Below are positions 8,281-15,489 of a DNA stretch of 24,668 nucleotides, piece after piece (positions within the stretch are counted from its first letter, which is position 1; each line of letters begins with the position of its first letter). Source of the DNA: Burkholderiales bacterium (lineage in GTDB: Bacteria; Pseudomonadota; Gammaproteobacteria; Burkholderiales; JAEUMW01). The notes under the pieces are model-generated. The model made no database searches. It worked only from the letters and a program-made list of their open reading frames with translations, and was not told where the DNA came from. The stretch spans positions 1 to 24,668 of the forward strand of contig JAEUMX010000127.1 in NCBI GenBank assembly GCA_016791285.1, in the 5' to 3' direction. A program made the translations under genes and the position numbers.

Positions 8281-8580
8281 TTAGCGGCAGATGCCTCCGC
8301 CGCCGCCACCGCCGCCACCGGCGCTACCACCGCCCCCGCCACCTCCGATGCTGCGCCCGATGCTGGTCGCCTTGAGGTTGTCACTAACGTTGTTCTTGAT
8401 CTGCGCTGCCGTGTTACGGACCTCGCGTACGAAGTTGAGGAAGAAATTCCTGCCGTGCTCGCCCCGATTCGGATTGTTGACGACATAGTTCTTCTTCACG
8501 TCGAACCCCTGCGGATCGTACGCGGCGTGGGCGGCGCCGAGGGTGAGGGACAACAACAGCCCGAGTGCCAGCTTCTTCAT
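8281..8580 (-). CDS. small secreted glycine-rich peptide ending Ile-Cys-Arg (paralogue 2)
   Basis: This 99-residue precursor has a Sec signal peptide (MKKLALGLLLSLTLGAAHA, probable cleavage after Ala19). The mature chain of about 80 residues has a polar N-terminal part (YDPQGFDVKKNYVVNNPNRGEHG), a helical segment FFLNFVREVRNTAAQIKNNVSDNL, and a glycine tract (about 79-96, broken by Ser-Ala) ending Ile-Cys-Arg. The ATG at 8580 has a strong AAAAGGAG 8 nt upstream (8589-8594 on the opposite strand). Cys98 is the only cysteine. The core motif IKNNVxxNL and the tail match the gene at 7903-8097, so the two are tandem duplicates that diverged, mostly by an extra N-terminal block here. No terminator is visible between them, so read-through into paralogue 1 is possible. 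Function unknown. Confidence 0.82.
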   Translation of the reverse strand: MKKLALGLLLSLTLGAAHAAYDPQGFDVKKNYVVNNPNRGEHGRNFFLNFVREVRNTAAQIKNNVSDNLKATSIGRSIGGGGGGGSAGGGGGGGGGICR

Positions 8581-8684
8581 GACGTTCGCTCCTTTTGATC
8601 CATGGTCCTGCACCGACTTTCGCGTTGGGTTCTCTCGCGCCGGGTTACGCCGCCGTTTTTTGGAGGCGACATCCATTGCAGGCG

Positions 8685-8738
8685 TCCGAGTATAGGAAGA
8701 CAGGGGGTAACGAGCGGTCTGTACCGACCGACGGAAGG
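8685..8738 (-). promoter_or_regulatory. promoter/operator element, copy B, upstream of paralogue 2
   Basis: This 54-bp segment aligns with 8219-8269 with one 3-nt length difference. Shared blocks on the plus strand are TCCGAGTATA, AACGAGCGGTC and CGACCGACGGA. The minus strand shows the same TATACT (complement of 8689-8694) and the dyad CGGTC-N6-GACCG (8715-8730), here 20 nt from the -10. The leader to the ATG at 8580 is about 100 nt. The rest of the 5' regions of the two peptide genes is not clearly alike, which makes this block stand out. Confidence 0.6.
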
Positions 8739-8874
8739 CGCGCCGTCGCGGCATCGTGCAACCGGCCGGAGGGGACCGGCGGGGAACCGCCGCTGCTGCG
8801 GTCGCATCCAACGGGCTGCCGTTCCTGTGGCAGCGCATCAATCTGCACGCCGCCGGTACAATACGAACCCGCCC

Positions 8875-10107
8875 ATGAAGACTCCCGCCGTGGCAGTACC
8901 GGATCTTTCCAAGCTCCGCATCGATCGCGGGGAAAAAGTCGCCCCTGTCGCGCGCGTGCGCCGCAGCCGCCGCTGGCTGTGGATGGCGCTCCTCGCCCTG
9001 GTGATCGTCGCCGGCATCGCCTACTCGCGCATGAGCGCGGTGCAGGAGATAGAGGTCGCGACGGTGACCACCGCCTATCCTTCGCAGGCGATCGCGCTGC
9101 TCAACGCGACCGGCTACGTCGTGCCGCAGCGGAAGGCGTCCGTCGGCACCAAAGCCACGGGACGCATGGAGTGGCTCGGGGTGCAGGAAGGCAGCAAGGT
9201 GAAGCAGGGCGAGGTGATCGCCCGGCTCGAGAATCGGGACGTGAGTGCACTGCTCACCCAGGCGCGGGCAAACGTGCAGGTGGCGCGTGCCAACCTCGAG
9301 CAGGGACAGGCGGAGTTGCGCAACGCGGAGCTGGAGCTGAATCGTGCCCGCGAACTCGTCGAGCGCAAGTTCCTGTCGCAATCCGCCTACGATCAGGCGC
9401 GCGAACGTTACGACCGGGCGCTCGCCGCCATCAGCGGCTTGCGGGCGGCGATCGGCGTGGCCGAGGCGAATCGCCGCAACGCCGAGGTCGCGGTGGAGCA
9501 GACGTTGATCCGCGCACCCTTCGACGGCGTGGTGCTGACCAAGAACGCCAACGTCGGCGACGTGATCACCACCTTTTCGGCGGCGGTCGACACCAAGGGC
9601 GCGGTGGTGACGATGGCCGACATGGCCACGCTCGAGGTCGAGGCGGACGTATCCGAATCGAATCTGCAGAAGGTGAAGGTGGGGCAGCCGGTCGAGATTC
9701 AGCTCGACGCGCTGCCGGACATGCGCTTCCGCGGCGAGGTCGCGCGTATCGTCCCCACGGTGGACCGGGCGAAGGCGACGGTGCTGGTGAAAGTGCGTTT
9801 CGTCGAGCGCGACGAGCGCGTGCTGCCCGACATGAGTGCCAAGGTGACCTTCCTCGAGCGCGAGCTTGGCGCGGACGAGCGCGCAGCGCGCACCGCGGTG
9901 CCGCCGTCTGCCATCGTCACGCGCGACGGCGAGACGGCGGTGTTCGTGGTCGAAGGCGAGCGCGTGCGGCGCGCGCGAGTCGAGCCCGGCGCGGCCCTGG
10001 GCGACGTGATCGAGGTGAAGTCCGGTGTCAAGCCGGGCCAGAAGATCGTGCTCAAGCCCGCGGAGAGGCTCGTCGACGGTGCGCCGGTAAAGGTGGCGAC
10101 GCAGTGA
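8875..10107 (+). CDS. HlyD/MacA-family periplasmic adaptor of an ABC system
   Basis: This 410-residue protein has a short basic cytoplasmic N-terminus, one membrane anchor (about 34-51, WLWMALLALVIVAGIAYS) and a periplasmic adaptor body. The body has a biotinyl-lipoyl half (KATGRMEWLGVQEGSKVKQGEVIARLENRDV), a coiled-coil hairpin (about 125-200), the second lipoyl half (LIRAPFDGVVLTKNANVGDVI), then beta-barrel and membrane-proximal domains. Such proteins link an inner-membrane ABC pump to an outer-membrane channel or regulate it. No TolC-type gene lies in the window. The ATG at 8875 has no visible Shine-Dalgarno, and a -10-like TACAAT at 8857-8862 sits so close that the leader would be only about 6 nt. 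Its stop overlaps the GTG of the ATPase gene as GTGA. It is divergent from the peptide genes. Confidence 0.92.
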   Translation: MKTPAVAVPDLSKLRIDRGEKVAPVARVRRSRRWLWMALLALVIVAGIAYSRMSAVQEIEVATVTTAYPSQAIALLNATGYVVPQRKASVGTKATGRMEWLGVQEGSKVKQGEVIARLENRDVSALLTQARANVQVARANLEQGQAELRNAELELNRARELVERKFLSQSAYDQARERYDRALAAISGLRAAIGVAEANRRNAEVAVEQTLIRAPFDGVVLTKNANVGDVITTFSAAVDTKGAVVTMADMATLEVEADVSESNLQKVKVGQPVEIQLDALPDMRFRGEVARIVPTVDRAKATVLVKVRFVERDERVLPDMSAKVTFLERELGADERAARTAVPPSAIVTRDGETAVFVVEGERVRRARVEPGAALGDVIEVKSGVKPGQKIVLKPAERLVDGAPVKVATQ

Positions 10108-10796
10108 ACCGTGGGGCCGCCCCGCGCCCGGTGGTGGAGATCCGCAACCTCGCCAAGTCCTACCGCCGCGGCGACCAGATCGTGCCGGTGCTGCACGACA
10201 TCAACATGAACATTCCGGCCGGGGATTTTGTCGCGCTGATGGGTCCGAGCGGGTCGGGCAAGAGCACGCTGCTCAACCTGATCGCCGGCATCGACACCCC
10301 CGACAGCGGCGAGCTGCGGGTCGACGGCACCGACATCGGAGCCTTGAGCGAGACGGATCTGGCGGCGTGGCGCGCGGCGAACGTCGGTTTCATCTTCCAG
10401 TTCTACAATCTGATGCCGGTGCTGACCGCGCTCGAGAACGTCGAGCTGCCGCTACTCCTCACCGGGCTCTCGCGCGGAGAGCGGCGCGAGCACGCGGAAG
10501 CCGCGCTCGGCATGGTCGGTTTGGGCGACCGCCTCGAGCACTACCCCTCCGAGCTCTCGGGCGGGCAGCAGCAGCGGGTCGCGATCGCGCGCGCCATCAT
10601 CACCGACCCGACGCTGCTGGTGGCCGACGAACCCACTGGCGACCTCGACCGCGCCTCGGCCGCGGAGGTCCTCGACCTCATGGACCGCCTCAACGACGAG
10701 CTCGGCAAGACCATCATCATGGTCACGCACGATCCGCATTCGGCGGCGCGTGCCCACCATCTCAAGCACCTCGAAAAGGGCGTGCTCGCGGATTAG
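10104..10796 (+). CDS. ABC transporter ATP-binding protein, MacB/LolD type
   Basis: This 230-residue nucleotide-binding subunit has all expected motifs: Walker [10 protein letters not shown] from residue 47, Q-loop at Gln99 in [21 protein letters not shown], signature LSGGQ at 151-155, Walker [11 protein letters not shown] with catalytic Glu176, and the H-loop His209 in MVTHD. The [15 protein letters not shown] and DEPTGDLD wording is typical of the LolD/MacB/FtsE subgroup, whose partners are FtsX-type permeases that move lipoproteins or peptides, or do mechanical work across the periplasm. The start is the GTG at 10104, overlapping the adaptor stop codon, which implies coupled translation. 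Two FtsX-type permeases follow directly. Confidence 0.95.
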   Translation: MNRGAAPRPVVEIRNLAKSYRRGDQIVPVLHDINMNIPAGDFVALMGPSGSGKSTLLNLIAGIDTPDSGELRVDGTDIGALSETDLAAWRAANVGFIFQFYNLMPVLTALENVELPLLLTGLSRGERREHAEAALGMVGLGDRLEHYPSELSGGQQQRVAIARAIITDPTLLVADEPTGDLDRASAAEVLDLMDRLNDELGKTIIMVTHDPHSAARAHHLKHLEKGVLAD

Positions 10797-10803
10797 GCGC
10801 CTC

Positions 10804-11961
10804 GTGGAATCGCTCAAGCTCGCGCTTCGCAACGCCCTGCGCCACAGGTTGCGCACCGGCCTGACCGTGCTTGGCCTGGTGGTCGCGATCATGGCGTTCG
10901 GCCTGCTGCAGACGGTGGTCGATGCCTGGTACGCGGGCGCGGAGGGCGCGTCGAACACGCGCCTCGTCACGCGGAACTCGATCTCGCTCGTCTTCCCGCT
11001 GCCGATCACCTACCGCGACAAGATCCGCCGCGTGCCCGGCGTGACGGGGGTGAGCATGGCGAACTGGTTCGGCGGCGTGTATGTCACCGAAAAGAACTTC
11101 TTCCCGCAGTTCGCGGTGGACGCGGCGACCTACTTCGGGCTCTACCCCGAATATCTGGTGCCTGAAGAGGAGATGAAGGCGTTCCTGCGCGACCGCAAGG
11201 GCGCCATCATCGGGCGCAAGCTCGCGGATACCTATGGCTTCGAGGTGGGCGACGTGGTGCCGCTGCGCGGGACGATCTATCCGGGGACGTGGAGCTTCGT
11301 GGTCCGTGGCATCTACGACGGCGCTGAGAAGAGCACGGACACGAGCCAGTTCTTCTTCCACTGGGATTACCTGAACGAGACGACGAAACGGGCGGCGCCG
11401 AAACGCGCGGACAACACGGGGGTGTACATCGTGCGCATCGCCTCCGCCGGTCTCGCGGCCGAGGTCGGCGAGAGCATCGACCGCGAGTTCAGGAACAGCC
11501 TCGCCGAGACCCTGACGGAAACCGAGAAGGCCTTTCAGCTCGGCTTCGTCGCGATGACCGAGGCGATCGTCGTCGCCATCCGCATCGTCTCGTTTCTGGT
11601 CATCTTCATCATCCTCGCGGTGATGGCGAACACGATGGCGATGACGGCGCGCGAACGCACGTCCGAGTATGCGACGCTGAAGGCGCTCGGCTTCGGACCC
11701 GCATTCCTGAGCCGCCTCATCTTCGGTGAGTCGCTTGCGATCGCCGTGGCGGGAGGGCTGGCCGGCATCGCGCTGACCTTCCCGGTGGCCCACGTGTTCG
11801 CCGAGCGCATGGGTACGCTCTTCCCGGTGTTCAACGTCTCGCGCGAGACGATCTGGATGCAGGTCGTGGCGGCGATCGGGGTCGGTTGCGCGGCCGCCAT
11901 CGTGCCGGCGGTGCGCGCGAGCCGCGTGCGCATCGCCGAGGGGCTGCGCGCCATCGGCTGA
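10804..11961 (+). CDS. FtsX/MacB-type ABC permease, first subunit
   Basis: This 385-residue inner-membrane permease has one membrane helix near residues 16-38 (TGLTVLGLVVAIMAFGLL), a large periplasmic MacB-PCD-like domain (about 45-260), then three helices in the C-terminal FtsX domain (AIVVAIRIVSFLVIFIILAVMANTM, SLAIAVAGGLAGIALTFPVA, VVAAIGVGCAAAIVPAV). ARERTSEYATLKALGFGPAFL is the usual coupling-helix region. The likely start is the GTG at 10804, 7 nt after the ATPase stop, because LKLALRNALRHRLRTGLTVLG matches the typical N-terminus. The frame is open back to 10750 but that part overlaps the ATPase gene. It probably forms a heterodimer with the next gene product. Confidence 0.9.
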   Translation: MESLKLALRNALRHRLRTGLTVLGLVVAIMAFGLLQTVVDAWYAGAEGASNTRLVTRNSISLVFPLPITYRDKIRRVPGVTGVSMANWFGGVYVTEKNFFPQFAVDAATYFGLYPEYLVPEEEMKAFLRDRKGAIIGRKLADTYGFEVGDVVPLRGTIYPGTWSFVVRGIYDGAEKSTDTSQFFFHWDYLNETTKRAAPKRADNTGVYIVRIASAGLAAEVGESIDREFRNSLAETLTETEKAFQLGFVAMTEAIVVAIRIVSFLVIFIILAVMANTMAMTARERTSEYATLKALGFGPAFLSRLIFGESLAIAVAGGLAGIALTFPVAHVFAERMGTLFPVFNVSRETIWMQVVAAIGVGCAAAIVPAVRASRVRIAEGLRAIG

Positions 11962-11965
11962 CACG

Positions 11966-13132
11966 ATGAAGATCCCGCTTGCCTACATCGTGCGCAACCT
12001 CTGGACGCGCAGGCTCACCACGATGCTGACCGCAGGCGGCATGGCGCTCGTCGTGTTCGTCTTCGCGGCCGTACTGATGCTGGAGGAGGGGCTGCACAAG
12101 ACTCTCGTCCAGACCGGCTCTTGGGACAACGCGGTCATGATCCGGCGTTCGTCCGGCACCGAAGTGCAGAGCATCATCGACCGCAACCAGGCGGCGGTCA
12201 TCGCGAGCGCGCCCGAGATCGCCTACGGCGCCGATGGCGAGCCGATCGTGTCGAAGGAGGTGGTCGTGCTCATCAACCTGGAGAAACGCGCCTCGGCGAA
12301 GCCCTCCAACGTGATCATCCGCGGTGTCGGGGCGAAGGGGCTGGCGCTGCGGCCGCAGGTGACGCTCACCGAAGGACGCATGTTCCGCCCCGGCTCGTCG
12401 GAGATCATCGCGGGGCGCGCTATCGCGCAGCGTTTCAGCGGCACAGGGTTGCACGAGACGCTGCGCTTCGGCGGGTGCGAGTGGACCGTCGTGGGCGTGT
12501 TCGACGCCGGGGGGAGCGGCTTCGATTCCGAGATCTGGGGCGATGCCGACCAGATGATGCAGGCGTTTCGCCGCAACGCCTATTCCGTGACGGTCGCGAA
12601 GCTCGTCGCCGCCGACCGCTTTCCGGCGTTTCGCGCGCGGCTCGAAGCCGACCCGCGGCTCACCGTGGAGGCGAAGCGCGAGACCGTGTTCTACGCCGAG
12701 CAGTCCGAGATGCTGGCGAACTTCATCCGCATCCTCGGGATGACCCTGTCCGTGATCTTTTCCTTCGGTGCCATCATCGGCGCCATGATCACGATGTACG
12801 CGGCGGTGGCGAACCGCACCGCGGAGATCGGCACGCTGCGGGCACTCGGTTTCCAGCGCCGGAGCATTCTCGCCGCGTTTCTGGTGGAGGCGCTGTTCCT
12901 GTCCCTGTTGGGCGGTGCGCTCGGGCTCGTCCTCGCGTCGTTGATGCAGCTCGTGAGCGTGTCCACCATGAACTGGCAATCCTTCGCGGAGATCGCGTTC
13001 CGCTTCTCGCTCACGCCGCGCATCGTGATCCAATCACTCGCCTTTGCGGCCTTCATGGGGCTGCTCGGCGGAGTGCTGCCGGCCGCACGTGCGGCACGGC
13101 TCAAGATCGTCGACGCACTGCGGGCGGCGTGA
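11966..13132 (+). CDS. FtsX/MacB-type ABC permease, second subunit
   Basis: This 388-residue permease has the same four-helix plan as its upstream neighbour: helix 1 about 17-40 (MLTAGGMALVVFVFAAVLML), a periplasmic domain about 45-255, and three C-terminal helices (ILGMTLSVIFSFGAIIGAMITMYAAVA, AFLVEALFLSLLGGALGLVLASL, IQSLAFAAFMGLLGGVLPAARAAR). ANRTAEIGTLRALGFQRRSIL is the coupling-helix motif. The two permeases are only distantly alike, so a heterodimeric channel is likely. The ATG at 11966 follows the previous stop by 4 nt. This is the last gene of the adaptor-ATPase-permease-permease operon. No terminator hairpin is obvious after it. Confidence 0.9.
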   Translation: MKIPLAYIVRNLWTRRLTTMLTAGGMALVVFVFAAVLMLEEGLHKTLVQTGSWDNAVMIRRSSGTEVQSIIDRNQAAVIASAPEIAYGADGEPIVSKEVVVLINLEKRASAKPSNVIIRGVGAKGLALRPQVTLTEGRMFRPGSSEIIAGRAIAQRFSGTGLHETLRFGGCEWTVVGVFDAGGSGFDSEIWGDADQMMQAFRRNAYSVTVAKLVAADRFPAFRARLEADPRLTVEAKRETVFYAEQSEMLANFIRILGMTLSVIFSFGAIIGAMITMYAAVANRTAEIGTLRALGFQRRSILAAFLVEALFLSLLGGALGLVLASLMQLVSVSTMNWQSFAEIAFRFSLTPRIVIQSLAFAAFMGLLGGVLPAARAARLKIVDALRAA

Positions 13133-13168
13133 TCGGGAATCTTCAAGAACGCGCGCCGCGAGTCGTAT

Positions 13169-13174
13169 TAGAAT
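13169..13174 (+). promoter_or_regulatory. candidate -10 element (TAGAAT) upstream of the CBM-like gene
   Basis: TAGAAT in an otherwise GC-rich gap (13133-13288) is a good -10 match, but I see no convincing -35 at 16-18 nt. The implied leader of about 105 nt ends in a GAGGAG Shine-Dalgarno at 13275-13280. Confidence 0.35.
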
Positions 13175-13288
13175 ACCCGCTCTTCGCAAATAGTCATTGC
13201 GACGCGCCTGCTGCCGCGACGGCAAGTGGACCGAGTCCCAGGGCGGCGCGCAGTGTTGAGTGGTGAGATTAATTGAGGAGTGATCTTG

Positions 13289-13735
13289 ATGTCCACGAAA
13301 AGGGAAACGACGCCGACTGCCGAGAAGAAAACCACAGTGAAGAAGGCGCCAACCGAACGTAAGCCTGCCGTGCGGAAGACCAAGCCAGTTCAGGAAGAAG
13401 GTCTACAGACGACGCCGGCTGCAGAAGCGAAAGTTGCAACCAAGACGGCGCGCAAGCCCGCGCCGGAAAAATCCGGCCCGCCGGTGACCCGCGTCATGGC
13501 CTACGTCGATGTCGGGCTTGGCAACACCCTCTTCCTGCGCGGCGAAGGGCCGGGCCTGAGCTGGGAGTCCGGTGTGCCGATGCAGTGGACCGGGGAAGGC
13601 TGCTGGTCGTGGTCGGCGGAAGCAGGCGGTGAGGAGATCACGTTCAAGGTGCTGATCAACGATCAGCACTGGTCCGGGGGCGACAATCTCAAAGTCGCTT
13701 CGGGGGACACCGCCTCCTTCACGCCCGCGTTCTAG
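13289..13735 (+). CDS. Lys/Ala/Pro-rich protein with C-terminal CBM20/48-like beta-sandwich domain
   Basis: This 148-residue protein has two parts. Residues 1-65 are a low-complexity tail rich in Lys, Ala, Thr and Pro (repeated KK/RK with TxKKAPTERKPA-like segments), resembling histone-H1-like or AlgP-type tails. Residues about 66-148 form a compact domain: VMAYVDVGLGNTLFLRGEGPGLSWESGVPM, then conserved tryptophans in CWSWSAEAGG and FKVLINDQHWSGGDN. FLRGEGPGLSW and FKVLINDxxW recall starch- or glycogen-binding modules related to CBM20/CBM48, but this is my reading and not a search result. The start is the ATG at 13289, 8 nt after GAGGAG. It has no signal peptide, so it is probably cytoplasmic. 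Binding of a glucan or, through the tail, of DNA or another polyanion is possible. Function unknown. Confidence 0.72.
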   Translation: MSTKRETTPTAEKKTTVKKAPTERKPAVRKTKPVQEEGLQTTPAAEAKVATKTARKPAPEKSGPPVTRVMAYVDVGLGNTLFLRGEGPGLSWESGVPMQWTGEGCWSWSAEAGGEEITFKVLINDQHWSGGDNLKVASGDTASFTPAF

Positions 13736-13754
13736 AGAGCGAAGTATCGAGGAC

Positions 13755-13773
13755 GCCCGCGCCTGCCGCGGGC
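13755..13773. terminator. weak hairpin between convergent genes
   Basis: GCCCGCG (13755-13761), loop CCTGC, then CGCGGGC (13767-13773): a perfect 7-bp GC stem 19 nt after the CBM-like gene stop and facing the convergent membrane-protein gene. There is no T tract on either side, so intrinsic termination would be inefficient. Confidence 0.4.
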
Positions 13774-13822
13774 TTGCGCGCTCGCCAAAGCGGCGCTGTT
13801 CGCGCAGGTGGCAGGGATGGGT

Positions 13823-14215
13823 TCAGGCGCTTCGGTTGTCCGATCGCTCGGACAGCCACACGCACGCGTACACACCGTGACCCATGCCGATCATGCCGGC
13901 GAAGAAGAGCGTCGGCTCGGCAACGAGCACGCCGCCGAGCGCCATTCCGGTCGCGGTCAGCAGCGTGAACCAGCAGCGGTGACGTTCCTGGATCGACGCG
14001 GCGTCGTAGGGGGGTAGGGCGAGCTCCCGCTTGAGCTTCGCGGTGGCCTGTTCGCGCGAGAATCCCGACGCCAGCCAGACGCGCTCGCGCGATTCGGCAA
14101 GCGGTGCGTCGGCATAGATCGGCGTGGTCTGGGCCCAGGCTACCCATTGGCCATCGGCACGTTGCACGGCCGCCAGCCAGAAGCGGCCGACGCGCTGGAT
14201 TTCTCTGGTTTTCAT
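13823..14215 (-). CDS. small inner-membrane protein of unknown function
   Basis: This 130-residue protein starts at the ATG at 14215. A GTG directly upstream at 14218 is the alternative start. Residues 1-85 are soluble and mildly charged (MKTREIQRVGRFWLAAVQRADGQWVAWAQTTPIYADAPLAES...), and REQATAKLKRELALPPYDAASIQERH leads into two closely spaced hydrophobic segments (about 88-104 and 106-122: WFTLLTATGMALGGVLVAE and LFFAGMIGMGHGVYACVWL). The topology suggests a cytoplasmic N-terminal domain with a helical hairpin in the membrane. I do not recognise the family. Coding is supported by its length and a coherent sequence with both a soluble and a membrane part. It converges with the CBM-like gene and diverges from the radical SAM gene. 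Confidence 0.65.
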   Translation of the reverse strand: MKTREIQRVGRFWLAAVQRADGQWVAWAQTTPIYADAPLAESRERVWLASGFSREQATAKLKRELALPPYDAASIQERHRCWFTLLTATGMALGGVLVAEPTLFFAGMIGMGHGVYACVWLSERSDNRSA

Positions 14216-14400
14216 CACTCGGACCCCGTCGGTTTTTCCCGCGGCTGCCGGCGCAAAATTCGTGCTACGTGGGGTGTGATGCCGAGTCGTTTGTGTTCCC
14301 GCGCGTCCGCGCCGGTGACGAAGCTGTCAGGATGTTCGCTCGAGGCGCGGGCAGCCTTCGATCTGCTATCCTCGTTCCTCACTTTCGAACGCGTTCCGTC

Positions 14401-15489
14401 ATGCCGTTGCGCACCGTCTCCGGAAATCGCACCGCCCCGCCCAAGGGGCGCGGCGCGACGGTGAATCCCGAAGGGCGCTTCGAGTCGCTCACGCGGGAAG
14501 CGTTCGACGACGGCTGGGATCGGCCCGAGGACGAGGCGCTGCCGCTCCCGACATCGGTCACCGAGGAGCGCGCGAAATCGATCATCGCGCGCAACGACTC
14601 GCCGGACATCCCGTTCACGCAGTCGATCAATCCCTATCGTGGCTGCGAGCACGGCTGCGTCTACTGCTATGCGCGGCCGAGCCACGCCTATCTCAACCTC
14701 TCGCCAGGGCTCGACTTCGAGACGCGCCTCATTGCGAAGGTGAACGCGGCGCAGTTGCTGCGCGCCGAGCTCGCGAAGCCCGGCTACGTCTGCGAGGCAA
14801 TCGCGCTCGGCACCAACACCGACCCCTATCAGCCGATCGAGCGCGAGTACCGCATCACGCGCTCCATTCTCGAGGTGCTGGCCGATTGCGAACACCCGGT
14901 CGCGATCGTCACCAAGAATGCAATGGTGGAGCGCGACATCGACCTGCTCGCGGCGATGGCGGAGAAACGTCTGGCACGCGTGTACCTGTCGATCGCCACA
15001 CTCGACCACGATGTGTCGCGCCCAATGGAGCCGCGCACGTCTGCTCCGCGGCGACGGCTGGAAGCGATCCGGCGACTTGCCGCGGCAGGCATTCCCACCG
15101 GCGTCATGGTCGCGCCCGTCGTGCCATTTCTGACCGACCACGACATCGAACGCGTGCTCGAAGCTGCGGCGCAGGCGGGCGCGGCCTGCGCGGGCTACGT
15201 GCTGCTGCGCCTGCCGTTCGAAGTGAAGACGCTCTTCCAGGCATGGCTCGAGGCGCGCTTCCCGCTCAAGGCGGCGCACGTGATGAGTCGTGTGCGCGCC
15301 ATGCGCGAGGGACGCGAGAACGATCCGGAATTCGGCAGCCGCATGAAGGGGACCGGGCGTTTCGCGGAACTGCTGGCGCAACGCTTCGAGCGCGCCTGCT
15401 CACGTTTCGAGCTCGACCGCGAGCGCACGCCGTTGGACACGACACGGTTCCGCCGTCCGCGCACGGCCCCGCAGCTGGAGCTCTTCTGA
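14401..15489 (+). CDS. PA0069-family radical SAM protein
   Basis: This 362-residue protein carries the radical SAM cluster motif Cys82-Glu-His-Gly-Cys86-Val-Tyr-Cys89, a CxxxCxxC that binds a 4Fe-4S cluster and S-adenosylmethionine. The N-terminal PPKGRGATVNPEGRFE and the INPYRGCEHGCVYCYARPSH block identify the PA0069/SplB-related group. GTNTDPYQPIE and the VYLSIATLD strand continue the barrel. The substrate of this group is not established. It is related to spore photoproduct lyase by the radical SAM domain, but this organism type does not sporulate. The ATG at 14401 is chosen because the family-like N-terminus starts there, although the frame is open further upstream. It overlaps the Sel1 gene as TGATG. 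Confidence 0.9.
   Translation: MPLRTVSGNRTAPPKGRGATVNPEGRFESLTREAFDDGWDRPEDEALPLPTSVTEERAKSIIARNDSPDIPFTQSINPYRGCEHGCVYCYARPSHAYLNLSPGLDFETRLIAKVNAAQLLRAELAKPGYVCEAIALGTNTDPYQPIEREYRITRSILEVLADCEHPVAIVTKNAMVERDIDLLAAMAEKRLARVYLSIATLDHDVSRPMEPRTSAPRRRLEAIRRLAAAGIPTGVMVAPVVPFLTDHDIERVLEAAAQAGAACAGYVLLRLPFEVKTLFQAWLEARFPLKAAHVMSRVRAMREGRENDPEFGSRMKGTGRFAELLAQRFERACSRFELDRERTPLDTTRFRRPRTAPQLELF

Noticed and set aside
8291..8345. GCC/ACC-rich run as a microsatellite or non-coding repeat
   Set aside because: On the minus strand it is the glycine tract of the peptide gene, with mixed glycine codons and an interrupting Ser-Ala, and a matching tract is in the paralogue.
14219..14400. Promoter for the radical SAM gene (TATCCT at 14367-14372)
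   Set aside because: The -10 match is moderate and no -35 is found at acceptable spacing, so I could not support a promoter call.
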